From assembly GCF_030545015.1 (NCBI RefSeq), contig NZ_CP120653.1:1488001-1552000 (forward strand): DNA of 64,000 nt, read 5' to 3'. Source of the DNA: Myroides sp. JBRI-B21084. GTDB taxonomy: Bacteria > Bacteroidota > Bacteroidia > Flavobacteriales > Flavobacteriaceae. Each line of letters starts with the position of its first letter. The stretch's first letter is position 1. This document shows, piece by piece, positions 1-7,861 of the stretch. Under the pieces are notes generated by a model, which did no database searches, had not been told where the DNA came from, and saw nothing but the letters and a program-made list of their open reading frames with translations. The position numbers and the translations under genes were made by a program.

Positions 1-429
1 TTTCTATTTAATTTAATTTTTATGTCGTGCGGATGTTCACAAAATTGTTTGAATTCCGAAAAAGCTACATCAACGCAAATCATGGAAAAATTAAATAACA
101 CAACCTGGGTTTTATCTAAATTAGATATTCAAAACCGTGATTTTATTCCAACAGAAAATCAAAAGGAACTAGTATTAAATTTTTCTGATGGGCGTTACGG
201 TTCTAACGACGGATGTAATACGTTAGGCGGCGATTTTAATGTTGAAGATAACAAAATTAGTTTTGTAAACGGAATTTCAACCATGCGCTTTTGTGGCGAT
301 GAAATGAAACATTTAATTTATAGTGTGCCTTTTGGAAAAATAAAATCGCTAAAAATTAATAAAAATCAATTACAGTTTTTTGATGCTGATAAACAATTGA
401 TTGCTACTTATTTAAAGAAAAATTTATAA
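1..429 (+). CDS. META-domain lipoprotein, 5' end cut by window edge
   Basis: The reading frame is open from base 1. It encodes a hydrophobic stretch (FLFNLIF) followed by MSCGC, which looks like the end of a lipoprotein signal peptide with a lipid-modified Cys. The first ATG at 22 lies inside that signal, so the true start is upstream of the window. The body fits a META/HslJ-like domain: NNTTWVLSKL near its start and the SNDGCNTLGGDF turn, followed by TMRFCGD. Family knowledge: such small beta-rich lipoproteins sit in the cell envelope and are linked to heat-shock or antibiotic tolerance in enterobacteria. The role here is unknown. A hairpin terminator follows the stop, so the gene ends its transcript. 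Confidence 0.8.
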   Translation, partial: FLFNLIFMSCGCSQNCLNSEKATSTQIMEKLNNTTWVLSKLDIQNRDFIPTENQKELVLNFSDGRYGSNDGCNTLGGDFNVEDNKISFVNGISTMRFCGDEMKHLIYSVPFGKIKSLKINKNQLQFFDADKQLIATYLKKNL

Positions 430-453
430 TTAATTAGTTTATATTTTTTTGTG

Positions 454-493
454 AAAGAGTTTGGTTTTTACTAAACTCTTTTCTTTTTTTTAA
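454..493 (+). terminator. Rho-independent terminator after META lipoprotein
   Basis: An inverted repeat, AAAGAGTTT at 454-462 and AAACTCTTT at 473-481, is followed by a T-rich tract to 493. It lies 24 bases after the lipoprotein stop and before the PH-domain operon. Confidence 0.75.
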
Positions 494-553
494 TTTTTTT
501 TGTATTATTAGCTTTTGTTTCAAACAAAAATAACTTTTTAATAAATAACGCCT

Positions 554-1069
554 ATGTTTCAGAACGAAACCATTTCATTACAAAATATACCGCAGTATCA
601 AGAAGTTGAAACCCAAAAACTGCATCCTAATTATAAAAAAATAATTGTTTTTAATGCTATTTGTAAAATAGTGATTGCTATAGGTATTTGTTGTGCTATT
701 TTTTTTACTTTTTCTAATATTGAAAAGTGGTATTTTATGGCACTGTTTGTATTAATTAGCTTTTTTATAATTATGTATCCCTTTTTATCGTTCAATAAAA
801 AAAAGTACGCTTTTCGTGCACACGATGTAATTTTTAAAAAAGGATTACTATTTAAATCAACACATATATCGCCTTATATTCGTTTGCAACATGTGGTAAT
901 TAAACAAGGATGGTACGAAAAAAAATTAGGTTTAGCTACGCTGGTTTTATACACAGCTGCAGGTAGCTTTTCGGATATTGCAATACCTGGATTAACTTTA
1001 GAAGATGCCGAACGTTGGAAGAACTTTTTAATGAACAGAATGGAAGATTTAAATAATGAATCAGAATAG
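554..1069 (+). CDS. PH domain-containing membrane protein (YdbS-like)
   Basis: This 171-residue protein has two hydrophobic segments (about residues 30-52 and 58-77) followed by a bacterial PH domain (bPH_2). Typical features are the YAFRAHDVIFKKG stretch, ISPYIRLQHV and the end LEDAERWKNFLMNRM. It matches the YdbS half of YdbS/YdbT pairs. Its ORF overlaps the next gene, a YdbT-like protein, by 14 bases, which implies translational coupling. The pair is thought to act at the membrane, but its biochemical function is not established. In B. subtilis the homologues were connected to resistance to a bacteriocin. The link to the menaquinone genes downstream may only be positional. Confidence 0.8.
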   Translation: MFQNETISLQNIPQYQEVETQKLHPNYKKIIVFNAICKIVIAIGICCAIFFTFSNIEKWYFMALFVLISFFIIMYPFLSFNKKKYAFRAHDVIFKKGLLFKSTHISPYIRLQHVVIKQGWYEKKLGLATLVLYTAAGSFSDIAIPGLTLEDAERWKNFLMNRMEDLNNESE

Positions 1070-2570
1070 TAACTATCATTTTAACGAACCTAATAGGTTA
1101 GATCGCAAAGCACTTTTTTTAGTTATTGCAACTTCTATTTTAAAAGTTGCTAGAGCAGCATGGCCCATTTTAGCTATAATTTTAGTTAAAGGCAGCGATA
1201 GAAATTTTTATTTAATAGGTGTTATTTTACTAATTACGGGTGCTACTTTTATAACTAAACTTATTGATTATTTTTATTTTACGTATCAAGTTATTCACGA
1301 TGAGTTAATTATAAAAAAGGGTTGGTTAAACAAATCAACAACTGTTGTAAGCTTAGATAAAATTCATGAAGTTAATTTAAATCAAAAGTTTGTACATAAA
1401 CTTATTGGTTTGTATGTTGTGAATATTGATACAGCTGGTAGTGCTAAAACTGAAATTGAAATTAACGGGATTGATTTTAAAAGAGCTTTGGCATTAAAAG
1501 ATAAACTAACATTTAAATCTGTCGATTTTCAAGATGATAATCAGATCGTAGAAAATGAACTTGCTACAGAAACACTTCATGAAGAACCTGTTAAAAATAT
1601 AACAATTAGCATATTAAGTTTAATAAAAATTGGTTTTACACGTAATTATTTTCAAACTTTTGGTTTGTTAATAGCGTTTTCTTTTCAAATCATTGATCAA
1701 ATTCAAGATTTTTTCTACACCGATAAATCAACAAATGTTTATAACGATATTTTTTCATCGTCGTACAAAAGTTATTTGGGTTTAGTAGGTGTGATTATGT
1801 TTTTAGCAGTTATTTTACTGGTAATTGTTTTTAATTTATTACGCACTTTAATTACTTATTACAATTATAAAATTCAATTAAAAAAAGAACACATTACAGT
1901 ATCGTATGGTTTAACAGATTCGCATATTGTAGCTGTAAAAGCTAATAAAGTGCAATTGTTTCTATATCAACAAAACTACTTTCAAAAGTTGATGAATTTG
2001 TTCGAAATTAAAATCAAACAAGTGGCTTCATCAGAAGATAATAAAAACAAAAAAGGAATTGTTATACCTGGTGCTAACTATTTGGAATTAAAAGAAATAT
2101 TCAATATTATTTTTACTAAAAGTTTAATTGAAAATCAATCGTTTTATAAACCACATAAGCGGGTTATTCTACTTAAATTAATGTGGTTGTGTATACCTAG
2201 TTTAGTTGCACTAATAAGTTTGTATTTACTAAATATTTTTACTTTGGCTTGGGTTGTTTTAGTGCTTTTTACACTAATATCTATAATGATTTACACATCG
2301 TATAAAAATGAAAAATTTATATATACTGATGATTTTATTATTCTTAGAAAGGGATTTTGGGACATTACCACAGTGAATCTTCCAGTTTATAAAATTCAAA
2401 ATATTAGTATTTCTCAAAGCTATTTTCAAGAAAAAAATCAAACAGGTTCATTAAATTTGCAAACTGCTGCAGGTGTAATCACTTTAATGTATTACGATTT
2501 TAACTTGTTGCAACAAATTACAAACGACATTCTTTATAAAATAGAAAAAAATAAACATTCATGGATGTAG
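1056..2570 (+). CDS. PH domain-containing membrane protein (YdbT-like)
   Basis: This 504-residue protein repeats the two-helix-plus-PH unit about three times. Hydrophobic pairs near residues 25-75, 200-260 and 370-410 are each followed by a bPH_2-like beta domain (for example LIIKKGWLNKST, HITVSYGLTDSH and FIILRKGFWDIT). The repeated sense is R/K-G, then a site reading KIHEVNLNQ or KIQNISISQ. This is the YdbT architecture, and it partners the YdbS-like protein encoded immediately upstream. It overlaps the upstream gene by 14 bases and the downstream hydrolase by 10 bases, so it sits in the middle of a coupled operon. Molecular role unknown. Confidence 0.8.
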   Translation: MNQNSNYHFNEPNRLDRKALFLVIATSILKVARAAWPILAIILVKGSDRNFYLIGVILLITGATFITKLIDYFYFTYQVIHDELIIKKGWLNKSTTVVSLDKIHEVNLNQKFVHKLIGLYVVNIDTAGSAKTEIEINGIDFKRALALKDKLTFKSVDFQDDNQIVENELATETLHEEPVKNITISILSLIKIGFTRNYFQTFGLLIAFSFQIIDQIQDFFYTDKSTNVYNDIFSSSYKSYLGLVGVIMFLAVILLVIVFNLLRTLITYYNYKIQLKKEHITVSYGLTDSHIVAVKANKVQLFLYQQNYFQKLMNLFEIKIKQVASSEDNKNKKGIVIPGANYLELKEIFNIIFTKSLIENQSFYKPHKRVILLKLMWLCIPSLVALISLYLLNIFTLAWVVLVLFTLISIMIYTSYKNEKFIYTDDFIILRKGFWDITTVNLPVYKIQNISISQSYFQEKNQTGSLNLQTAAGVITLMYYDFNLLQQITNDILYKIEKNKHSWM

Positions 2571-3355
2571 ATTCAATTATAGAAGAATCTGTTTTTATTC
2601 AAACAACCCAACTGTACTATAAAAAATGGTTAGTTAAAAACGCCAAAAACACGATTGTTTTATTACACGATTCATTGGGATGTACTGCTTTATGGCGCGA
2701 ATGGCCGCTTGAATTGGCTTTGACATTAAATTGTAATGTTATTGCTTATGATAGACGTGGTTATGGAAAATCAGACAATTATACGGTTAAACGCCCTATT
2801 GATTATTTAGAACAAGAAGCCTTAATTTTAAAGGACTTTTTAGAATATTGGCAAGTTAAAAATCCAATTCTTTTTGGTTTTTCTGATGGAGCTTCGGTTG
2901 CAACTATTTTTGCAGGAATGTTTCCTGATCAACTTAAAATACTCATAATTGAAGGAGTTCATGTGTTAATTGAAAAGGAAACTTTAAAAGGCATTGTACA
3001 GGCCGAAGAATTGTTGCATAACACGCAGATTGCTAAAGTATTGAAAAAATATCATGGAGATAAAGTGTATGATTTGTATTATGCTTGGACAAAAACTTGG
3101 CTGTCAGATGCGCACCAAAGTTGGAATATCGAACATTTTATTCCCAAAATAACTGTACCAGTTTTAGTAATTCAAGGGGAGTTTGATGAATTTGGTACAA
3201 TGAATCAGGTAAATGCATTTGATAAAGCAGCTGGTTTTGTACAAAAATGTATTGTTTACGGTGTGGCACATACTGCACATAAAGATCAAAAAGATTTTGT
3301 TTTTTCTACTATTACACAATTTATAACCAATCATTTAAATGAAAAAATGGATTAA
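2561..3355 (+). CDS. Alpha/beta hydrolase, candidate MenH
   Basis: This 264-residue alpha/beta hydrolase shows the oxyanion region LLHDSLG, the nucleophile elbow GFSDG with Ser108, a likely acid Asp209 in QGEFDEFG and a likely His237 in GVAHTAH. The fold and catalytic triad are directly readable. The substrate is inferred from context: the gene overlaps menA by 17 bases, and menC follows a little further on. A role as SHCHC synthase (MenH) in menaquinone synthesis is therefore plausible. MenH cannot be distinguished from a general esterase on motifs alone, so no symbol is given. The start ATG lies inside the last codons of the YdbT-like gene. Confidence 0.75.
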   Translation: MDVDSIIEESVFIQTTQLYYKKWLVKNAKNTIVLLHDSLGCTALWREWPLELALTLNCNVIAYDRRGYGKSDNYTVKRPIDYLEQEALILKDFLEYWQVKNPILFGFSDGASVATIFAGMFPDQLKILIIEGVHVLIEKETLKGIVQAEELLHNTQIAKVLKKYHGDKVYDLYYAWTKTWLSDAHQSWNIEHFIPKITVPVLVIQGEFDEFGTMNQVNAFDKAAGFVQKCIVYGVAHTAHKDQKDFVFSTITQFITNHLNEKMD

Positions 3356-4244
3356 AGCTGCGCGTTTGCGTACATTGCCTTTATCGGTTTCGGGTATTAT
3401 TTTAGGTGCTGCATATGCGTTTCAGTTTGTTTCTGATAAATCGCATTTTTGGATAATTTTTATACTTTGCTTATTAACTACGCTTTTTTTTCAGGTACTT
3501 TCTAATTATGCAAATGATTATGGAGACGCTGTTAAAGGAACCGATAACGAAAATAGAGTAGGTCCTAAACGCGCCATTCAAAGCGGTGAAATTTCTAAAA
3601 AAGCTATGAAAAAAGCTATTTTTATTACAGCACTTTTGGGTTTATTAGCATCGGTAGCCATTATTTATTTGTCTTTTGGTAGTTCACAGTTTATACAAGC
3701 AGCAATCTATTTTATTTTAGCAATAGCAAGTATTTCTGCAGCAATTAAATACACAGTTGGCAATTCGGCTTACGGATATCGAGGCTTAGGCGATGTTTTT
3801 GTTTTTGTTTTTTTTGGTTTAGTAAGTACTTTGGGTGTATTTTATTTATATGTACATGCCATAGATTATTTAATTATTTTGCCTGCTGTTGGTATTGGTT
3901 TGTTAAGTACTGCTGTTTTAAATATGAATAATATGCGCGATATTGATAACGATACTGCCATGCAAAAAAATACCCTTGTTGTTAAAATAGGATATAATAA
4001 CGCAAAAAAATACCATTACTTTTTAGTTTTAACTGCATTAATATCATTTACTTTATTTGCACTTTTAACATTTACAAAATGGTACCAGTTTGTTTTTCTT
4101 ATAGCATGTATTCCATTAATAAAAAATGTTAAAAAAGTATCAAAAACAATTACTCCTAAATTATTAGATCCTGAATTAAAACGCATTGCCTTAACAACAT
4201 TTTTAATAACTTTATTGCTTTCTATTGCAATTTTAATAAATTAA
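3339..4244 (+). CDS. menA: 1,4-dihydroxy-2-naphthoate polyprenyltransferase MenA
   Basis: A 301-residue UbiA-superfamily integral membrane prenyltransferase with about eight hydrophobic segments. The two Asp-rich Mg-diphosphate sites are visible: NDYGDAVKGTD at residues 59-69 and MRDIDND at 199-205. The N terminus (KAARLRTLPLSVSGI) and the GPKRAIQSGEI stretch are typical of MenA. It attaches the polyprenyl tail to 1,4-dihydroxy-2-naphthoate in the cytoplasmic membrane, giving demethylmenaquinone. It overlaps the hydrolase upstream by 17 bases and is followed after 3 bases by a UPF0173 hydrolase. Menaquinone is the usual respiratory quinone of Flavobacteriaceae, which fits. Confidence 0.93.
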   Translation: MKKWIKAARLRTLPLSVSGIILGAAYAFQFVSDKSHFWIIFILCLLTTLFFQVLSNYANDYGDAVKGTDNENRVGPKRAIQSGEISKKAMKKAIFITALLGLLASVAIIYLSFGSSQFIQAAIYFILAIASISAAIKYTVGNSAYGYRGLGDVFVFVFFGLVSTLGVFYLYVHAIDYLIILPAVGIGLLSTAVLNMNNMRDIDNDTAMQKNTLVVKIGYNNAKKYHYFLVLTALISFTLFALLTFTKWYQFVFLIACIPLIKNVKKVSKTITPKLLDPELKRIALTTFLITLLLSIAILIN

Positions 4245-4247
4245 TTT

Positions 4248-4925
4248 ATGAAGATAACATATTTAGGTCATGCCTCATTAGGTATTGAAATTAACAACAT
4301 TCATATTATTGTAGATCCATTTATTTCGGCTAATCCTTTGGCTGCTTCAATTGATGTAAATACTTTAAAAGCCGATTTTATTTTAATTACGCATGCACAC
4401 GGCGATCATATTTTAGATGTAGAAACAATTGCAAAGAATACAAATGCAACTATTGTTTCAAATGCCGAAATTGCTGGTTATTACGAAGCTAAAGGATTTA
4501 ATACACATCCAATGAATCACGGTGGAAGCTGGAGTTTTAATTTTGGAACTGTAAAATATGTAAATGCTATACATTCTAGTAGTTTTCCCGACGGAATTTA
4601 CGGTGGACAACCTGGTGGTTTTGTAATAGAATCTAATAATAAAAAAATATATATTGCTGGCGATACTGCTTTAACGTATGATATGAAATTGATTGCCCTA
4701 AATAAACCTTTAGATTTAGCAATATTACCAATTGGTAGCAATTTTACAATGGATGTTGAAGATGCTGTAATTGCTGCAGATTTTTTAAATGTTTCTAAAG
4801 TTATGGGCTATCATTACGATACTTTTGGATATATAAAAATAGACCAACGAGTAGCAAAACAAAAATTTAGTAACAATAATAAAGAACTTATTTTATTACC
4901 TATTGGTAACTTTTTAGAGCTATAA
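4248..4925 (+). CDS. UPF0173 metal-dependent hydrolase (metallo-beta-lactamase fold)
   Basis: A 225-residue protein of the metallo-beta-lactamase superfamily. It starts with the UPF0173 signature ITYLGHAS and carries the dinuclear metal motif TH49-A-H51-G-D53-H54. Later metal-ligand candidates are His in the NAIHSSS region, Asp in IAGDTAL and His in GYHYDTFG. Length and motifs match UPF0173 throughout. The physiological substrate of this family is unknown. The gene follows menA by 3 bases and ends the overlapping part of the operon just before a small terminator hairpin, so it is probably co-transcribed with the menaquinone genes. Confidence 0.88.
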   Translation: MKITYLGHASLGIEINNIHIIVDPFISANPLAASIDVNTLKADFILITHAHGDHILDVETIAKNTNATIVSNAEIAGYYEAKGFNTHPMNHGGSWSFNFGTVKYVNAIHSSSFPDGIYGGQPGGFVIESNNKKIYIAGDTALTYDMKLIALNKPLDLAILPIGSNFTMDVEDAVIAADFLNVSKVMGYHYDTFGYIKIDQRVAKQKFSNNNKELILLPIGNFLEL

Positions 4926-4932
4926 TTAGTGC

Positions 4933-4956
4933 CCTGAATCATCAGGTTTTTTTTTT
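4933..4956 (+). terminator. Short hairpin with T-run between UPF0173 gene and menC
   Basis: CCTGA (4933-4937) pairs with TCAGG (4942-4946) around a 4-base loop and is followed by ten T. The stem is only 5 bp, so termination may be partial and menC could still receive read-through. Confidence 0.6.
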
Positions 4957-4979
4957 ATTTTATTAAAACGACTGAAAAA

Positions 4980-6032
4980 ATGAAAGCCTTTTTTAAAAAA
5001 TATACATTACAATTTAAACAACCCTCAGGAACATCAAGAGGTATTTTAACTACTAAAGAAACTTATTTTTTATTTATTGAAAATGAAACTAAAATTGGAG
5101 TAGGTGAATGTGCCGTTTTTAAAGGATTAAGTTACGATGATCGTTTGGATTATTCAGACAAATTGCAATGGGTTTGTGATAACATTTATTTAGGAAAAGA
5201 TGTATTGTGGAATCAGTTGCGTGAATGGCCTTCAATTCAATTTGGAATAGAACAAGCTTTCTTGTCAATTTCTAATTCAAATCCATTTATTATATTTCCT
5301 AGTTTGTTTACCGAAAGTAGTAAAGCAATACCTATAAATGGTTTGGTTTGGATGGGATCTGCAGATTTTATGAAGCAACAAATAAACGAAAAAATACATA
5401 ACGGTTTTAATTGTATAAAAATTAAAATTGGTGCTATTGATTTTAAGGAGGAACTTAGTGTTTTAGAAGGTATTCGTAAAGATTTTTCTAATCAAATGAT
5501 TGAAATTAGGGTAGATGCTAATGGTGCTTTTACTGAAACTGAAGCTTTAGTTAAACTAAATCAATTGTCTGAATATGAATTACATAGTATTGAGCAGCCT
5601 ATTAAAAAAGGATTGTATGACACTATGGCAGATTTGTGTAAAACTTCTCCTATTGACATAGCTTTAGATGAAGAGTTGATTGGAGTAATTCATTACAACG
5701 ATAAAGAAAATCTATTGAAGAAAATTAAGCCAAAATACATCATTTTAAAGCCAAGTTTACTAGGTGGTTTTAAGGGAACAAAAGAGTGGATTGACATTGC
5801 AAATGAATTAAATATAAATTGGTGGATTACTTCGGCTTTAGAAAGTAACATTGGTTTAAATGCTATTGCTCAATTTACGTTTACCTTAGAAAATAGGATG
5901 CCTCAAGGTTTAGGAACTGGTGGACTTTTTACGAATAATTTTGAAAGTAATTTATATGTACAAAACGGACATTTGTGGTTTGATTCTAACAATGAAATTT
6001 CAATTAAAAATATTTTAAATACACTTAATTAG
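4980..6032 (+). CDS. menC: o-Succinylbenzoate synthase MenC
   Basis: A 350-residue enolase-superfamily enzyme. It shows the KxK motif (Lys147-x-Lys149 in IKIKIG), metal ligands Asp179 (RVDANG), Glu205 (IEQP) and Asp230 (ALDEEL), and the second catalytic Lys257 (ILKPSLLGG). These are the residues expected for dehydration of SHCHC to o-succinylbenzoate in menaquinone synthesis. The enolase N-terminal capping domain precedes the barrel. Its place after menA supports MenC over the related dipeptide epimerases. No MenE follows; the next gene is convergent with a gap of only 9 bases and no visible terminator. Confidence 0.9.
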   Translation: MKAFFKKYTLQFKQPSGTSRGILTTKETYFLFIENETKIGVGECAVFKGLSYDDRLDYSDKLQWVCDNIYLGKDVLWNQLREWPSIQFGIEQAFLSISNSNPFIIFPSLFTESSKAIPINGLVWMGSADFMKQQINEKIHNGFNCIKIKIGAIDFKEELSVLEGIRKDFSNQMIEIRVDANGAFTETEALVKLNQLSEYELHSIEQPIKKGLYDTMADLCKTSPIDIALDEELIGVIHYNDKENLLKKIKPKYIILKPSLLGGFKGTKEWIDIANELNINWWITSALESNIGLNAIAQFTFTLENRMPQGLGTGGLFTNNFESNLYVQNGHLWFDSNNEISIKNILNTLN

Positions 6033-6041
6033 TTGAAAATT

Positions 6042-7859
6042 TTATTCTAAATAAATAAATATAGTTGTTTCATTTTCTAAAGTATTTATCTCAAAATTCA
6101 TTTTTCTATCGTTTAAAAAAGCTATTTGATCTTTAGTAAGTTCAATAGGTTTGTTGAACCAAATTTTGTAAATATTTTTATTTGATTTAGTATAAATTGA
6201 TAAAAAACATGTAAGTCCGTTTTTATATTTTACTCGTTCAATTAAATTTCTTGTAAATAGTAATATTCTTAACAGTGTTTTAAATTCTAAATCATTTAAA
6301 ATTATTTTATGATCAATAAAAGTTTCAATGTTTATGTAACTTTCATATTGTAATTTAATATCGTTAATCATATAATTTAAATCAACAATATTATAAGTAG
6401 TATTTGAAATGATATGTGAAATATTTCGCGATTCGTTTTCTATATCTTTTATTTTTGAAGTTAAAAGATCTAAATCAGGGTTGCTGTTATTAAAGTAAAT
6501 TAATAAATCGTCAATTTTTCTAATGGCAGTTTGGTTTATTAGCTGTTTGGTGTTATTGTTTTCTTTTAAAATAAGCACATCCATTTGTTCTTTTATATCA
6601 ATTAAATACTTATACATTTTTGTTTTTTCATCCAAATAGTTTCGATGTTTACGTGCTAGTTGTTTCATGTTTACGTTTCTGTAAATAAAATAGTAAAGTA
6701 TTACCGAAAAAAGGATTAAAAATGTAAAAGCTATAATGTTTAAATTATTCTTCTTTATGTTTTGTTGTTCATTTTGCAGGTTGAATAATTCAGAATTATT
6801 ACTAAAAATAAAATCGTCTATATAATTTTTATACGATAACAATGAATCATTAATTTTTACATAATCTTTAATTATTTTGTTAGAATTGTTGCTGTTTGAT
6901 GCAATTAAATGTTCTAAAATATGATGCTCATAAATGAAATTATTTGTTGCTCTACTTATGTTTAAAGCTTTTAAATAATTAATATTTGTTAGTGTTTTAT
7001 TGTTCTTTTTTTGATAGTATTTAGCATTTAAATAATAATATAACGCTTCGGTTTCTCTAGTTGGTACCTTATTTAAATACTTTTTGTATAAATCAAAATC
7101 TTTTGCAACCGTTTCATCGGCACTATTTATTTTTGCATAAATAGTGTAAAATAAGCATGTAAAAAACAATTCTTCGTTTGTTCTTTGTGTTTGCAATAGT
7201 TCATTTATACGATTATTAGCAATTAATGTTATATGATCTTCTTCATTTTTTTGAAGTAAATTTTTAAAAATTTCTACCAGTAAATAATTCTCTAAATAGG
7301 GATCTTTTTTAAAAATACTTTTTAAAGAATCTTTGTTTTTTAAGTAATGATTTATTTTTTCGCTATGTTTTAAAGAATCTGTAGCTTGTAACATGGGCAA
7401 GCTAAAAATATCTAGATAAATATGTTTTATTTTGCTGTTTTTTAAGGAAAACGCACTTGCTTTTTCATATTCAATTTTAGATTGAGTTAACAATTCTAAT
7501 CTATTTGTAATTGCAATTTTTCTCAAAGAATTGTAAAAGCTTTTTTCAGTATTATTTTTAAAAAAAGCATTGGCAAGGTTTAAATAATAATACGCACTAT
7601 CAAATTTGGTGTTTTTTTCTAGGTATTGACTGTAAAATTGATGATTAATTCCCAGTAAAATACTATCACTGCCATTTTGATAAATTGCATGAATTTTTTT
7701 TAAATTATTAGGATTTACAGTATACGCATTATTATATTTTTTGCGCATAGTAATACTATCTATTTTATAGTTTCCGGTATAATGATTTTTATCTTTTGTA
7801 CAACTTATAGTAAAAAATATAAGTAACAAACTGCATATAAAATATAATGTATTACGCAT
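6042..7859 (-). CDS. TPR lipoprotein, degenerate histidine-kinase paralogue
   Basis: This 605-residue protein begins with a lipoprotein signal ending FFTISC (Cys20). A helical, TPR-like periplasmic region of about 350 residues follows, then one membrane helix (about 373-394), a coiled stretch and a kinase-like C terminus. The layout mirrors the kinase encoded 2 bases upstream. ESRNISHIISN (His482) resembles a phospho-acceptor helix. The ATP-binding part is degraded: RILLFTRNLIERV stands where an RxLQELxxN motif is expected, so the usual Glu and Mg-binding Asn are absent, and no DxGxG box is visible. I infer a pseudokinase acting with its neighbour. The call rests on motif reading only. Confidence 0.6.
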   Translation of the reverse strand: MRNTLYFICSLLLIFFTISCTKDKNHYTGNYKIDSITMRKKYNNAYTVNPNNLKKIHAIYQNGSDSILLGINHQFYSQYLEKNTKFDSAYYYLNLANAFFKNNTEKSFYNSLRKIAITNRLELLTQSKIEYEKASAFSLKNSKIKHIYLDIFSLPMLQATDSLKHSEKINHYLKNKDSLKSIFKKDPYLENYLLVEIFKNLLQKNEEDHITLIANNRINELLQTQRTNEELFFTCLFYTIYAKINSADETVAKDFDLYKKYLNKVPTRETEALYYYLNAKYYQKKNNKTLTNINYLKALNISRATNNFIYEHHILEHLIASNSNNSNKIIKDYVKINDSLLSYKNYIDDFIFSNNSELFNLQNEQQNIKKNNLNIIAFTFLILFSVILYYFIYRNVNMKQLARKHRNYLDEKTKMYKYLIDIKEQMDVLILKENNNTKQLINQTAIRKIDDLLIYFNNSNPDLDLLTSKIKDIENESRNISHIISNTTYNIVDLNYMINDIKLQYESYINIETFIDHKIILNDLEFKTLLRILLFTRNLIERVKYKNGLTCFLSIYTKSNKNIYKIWFNKPIELTKDQIAFLNDRKMNFEINTLENETTIFIYLE

Positions 7860-7861
7860 TT

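Noticed and set aside
22..429. ATG at 22 as the true start of the first lipoprotein gene
   Set aside because: The frame continues to base 1 with a hydrophobic signal segment, and the ATG sits next to the lipobox Cys.
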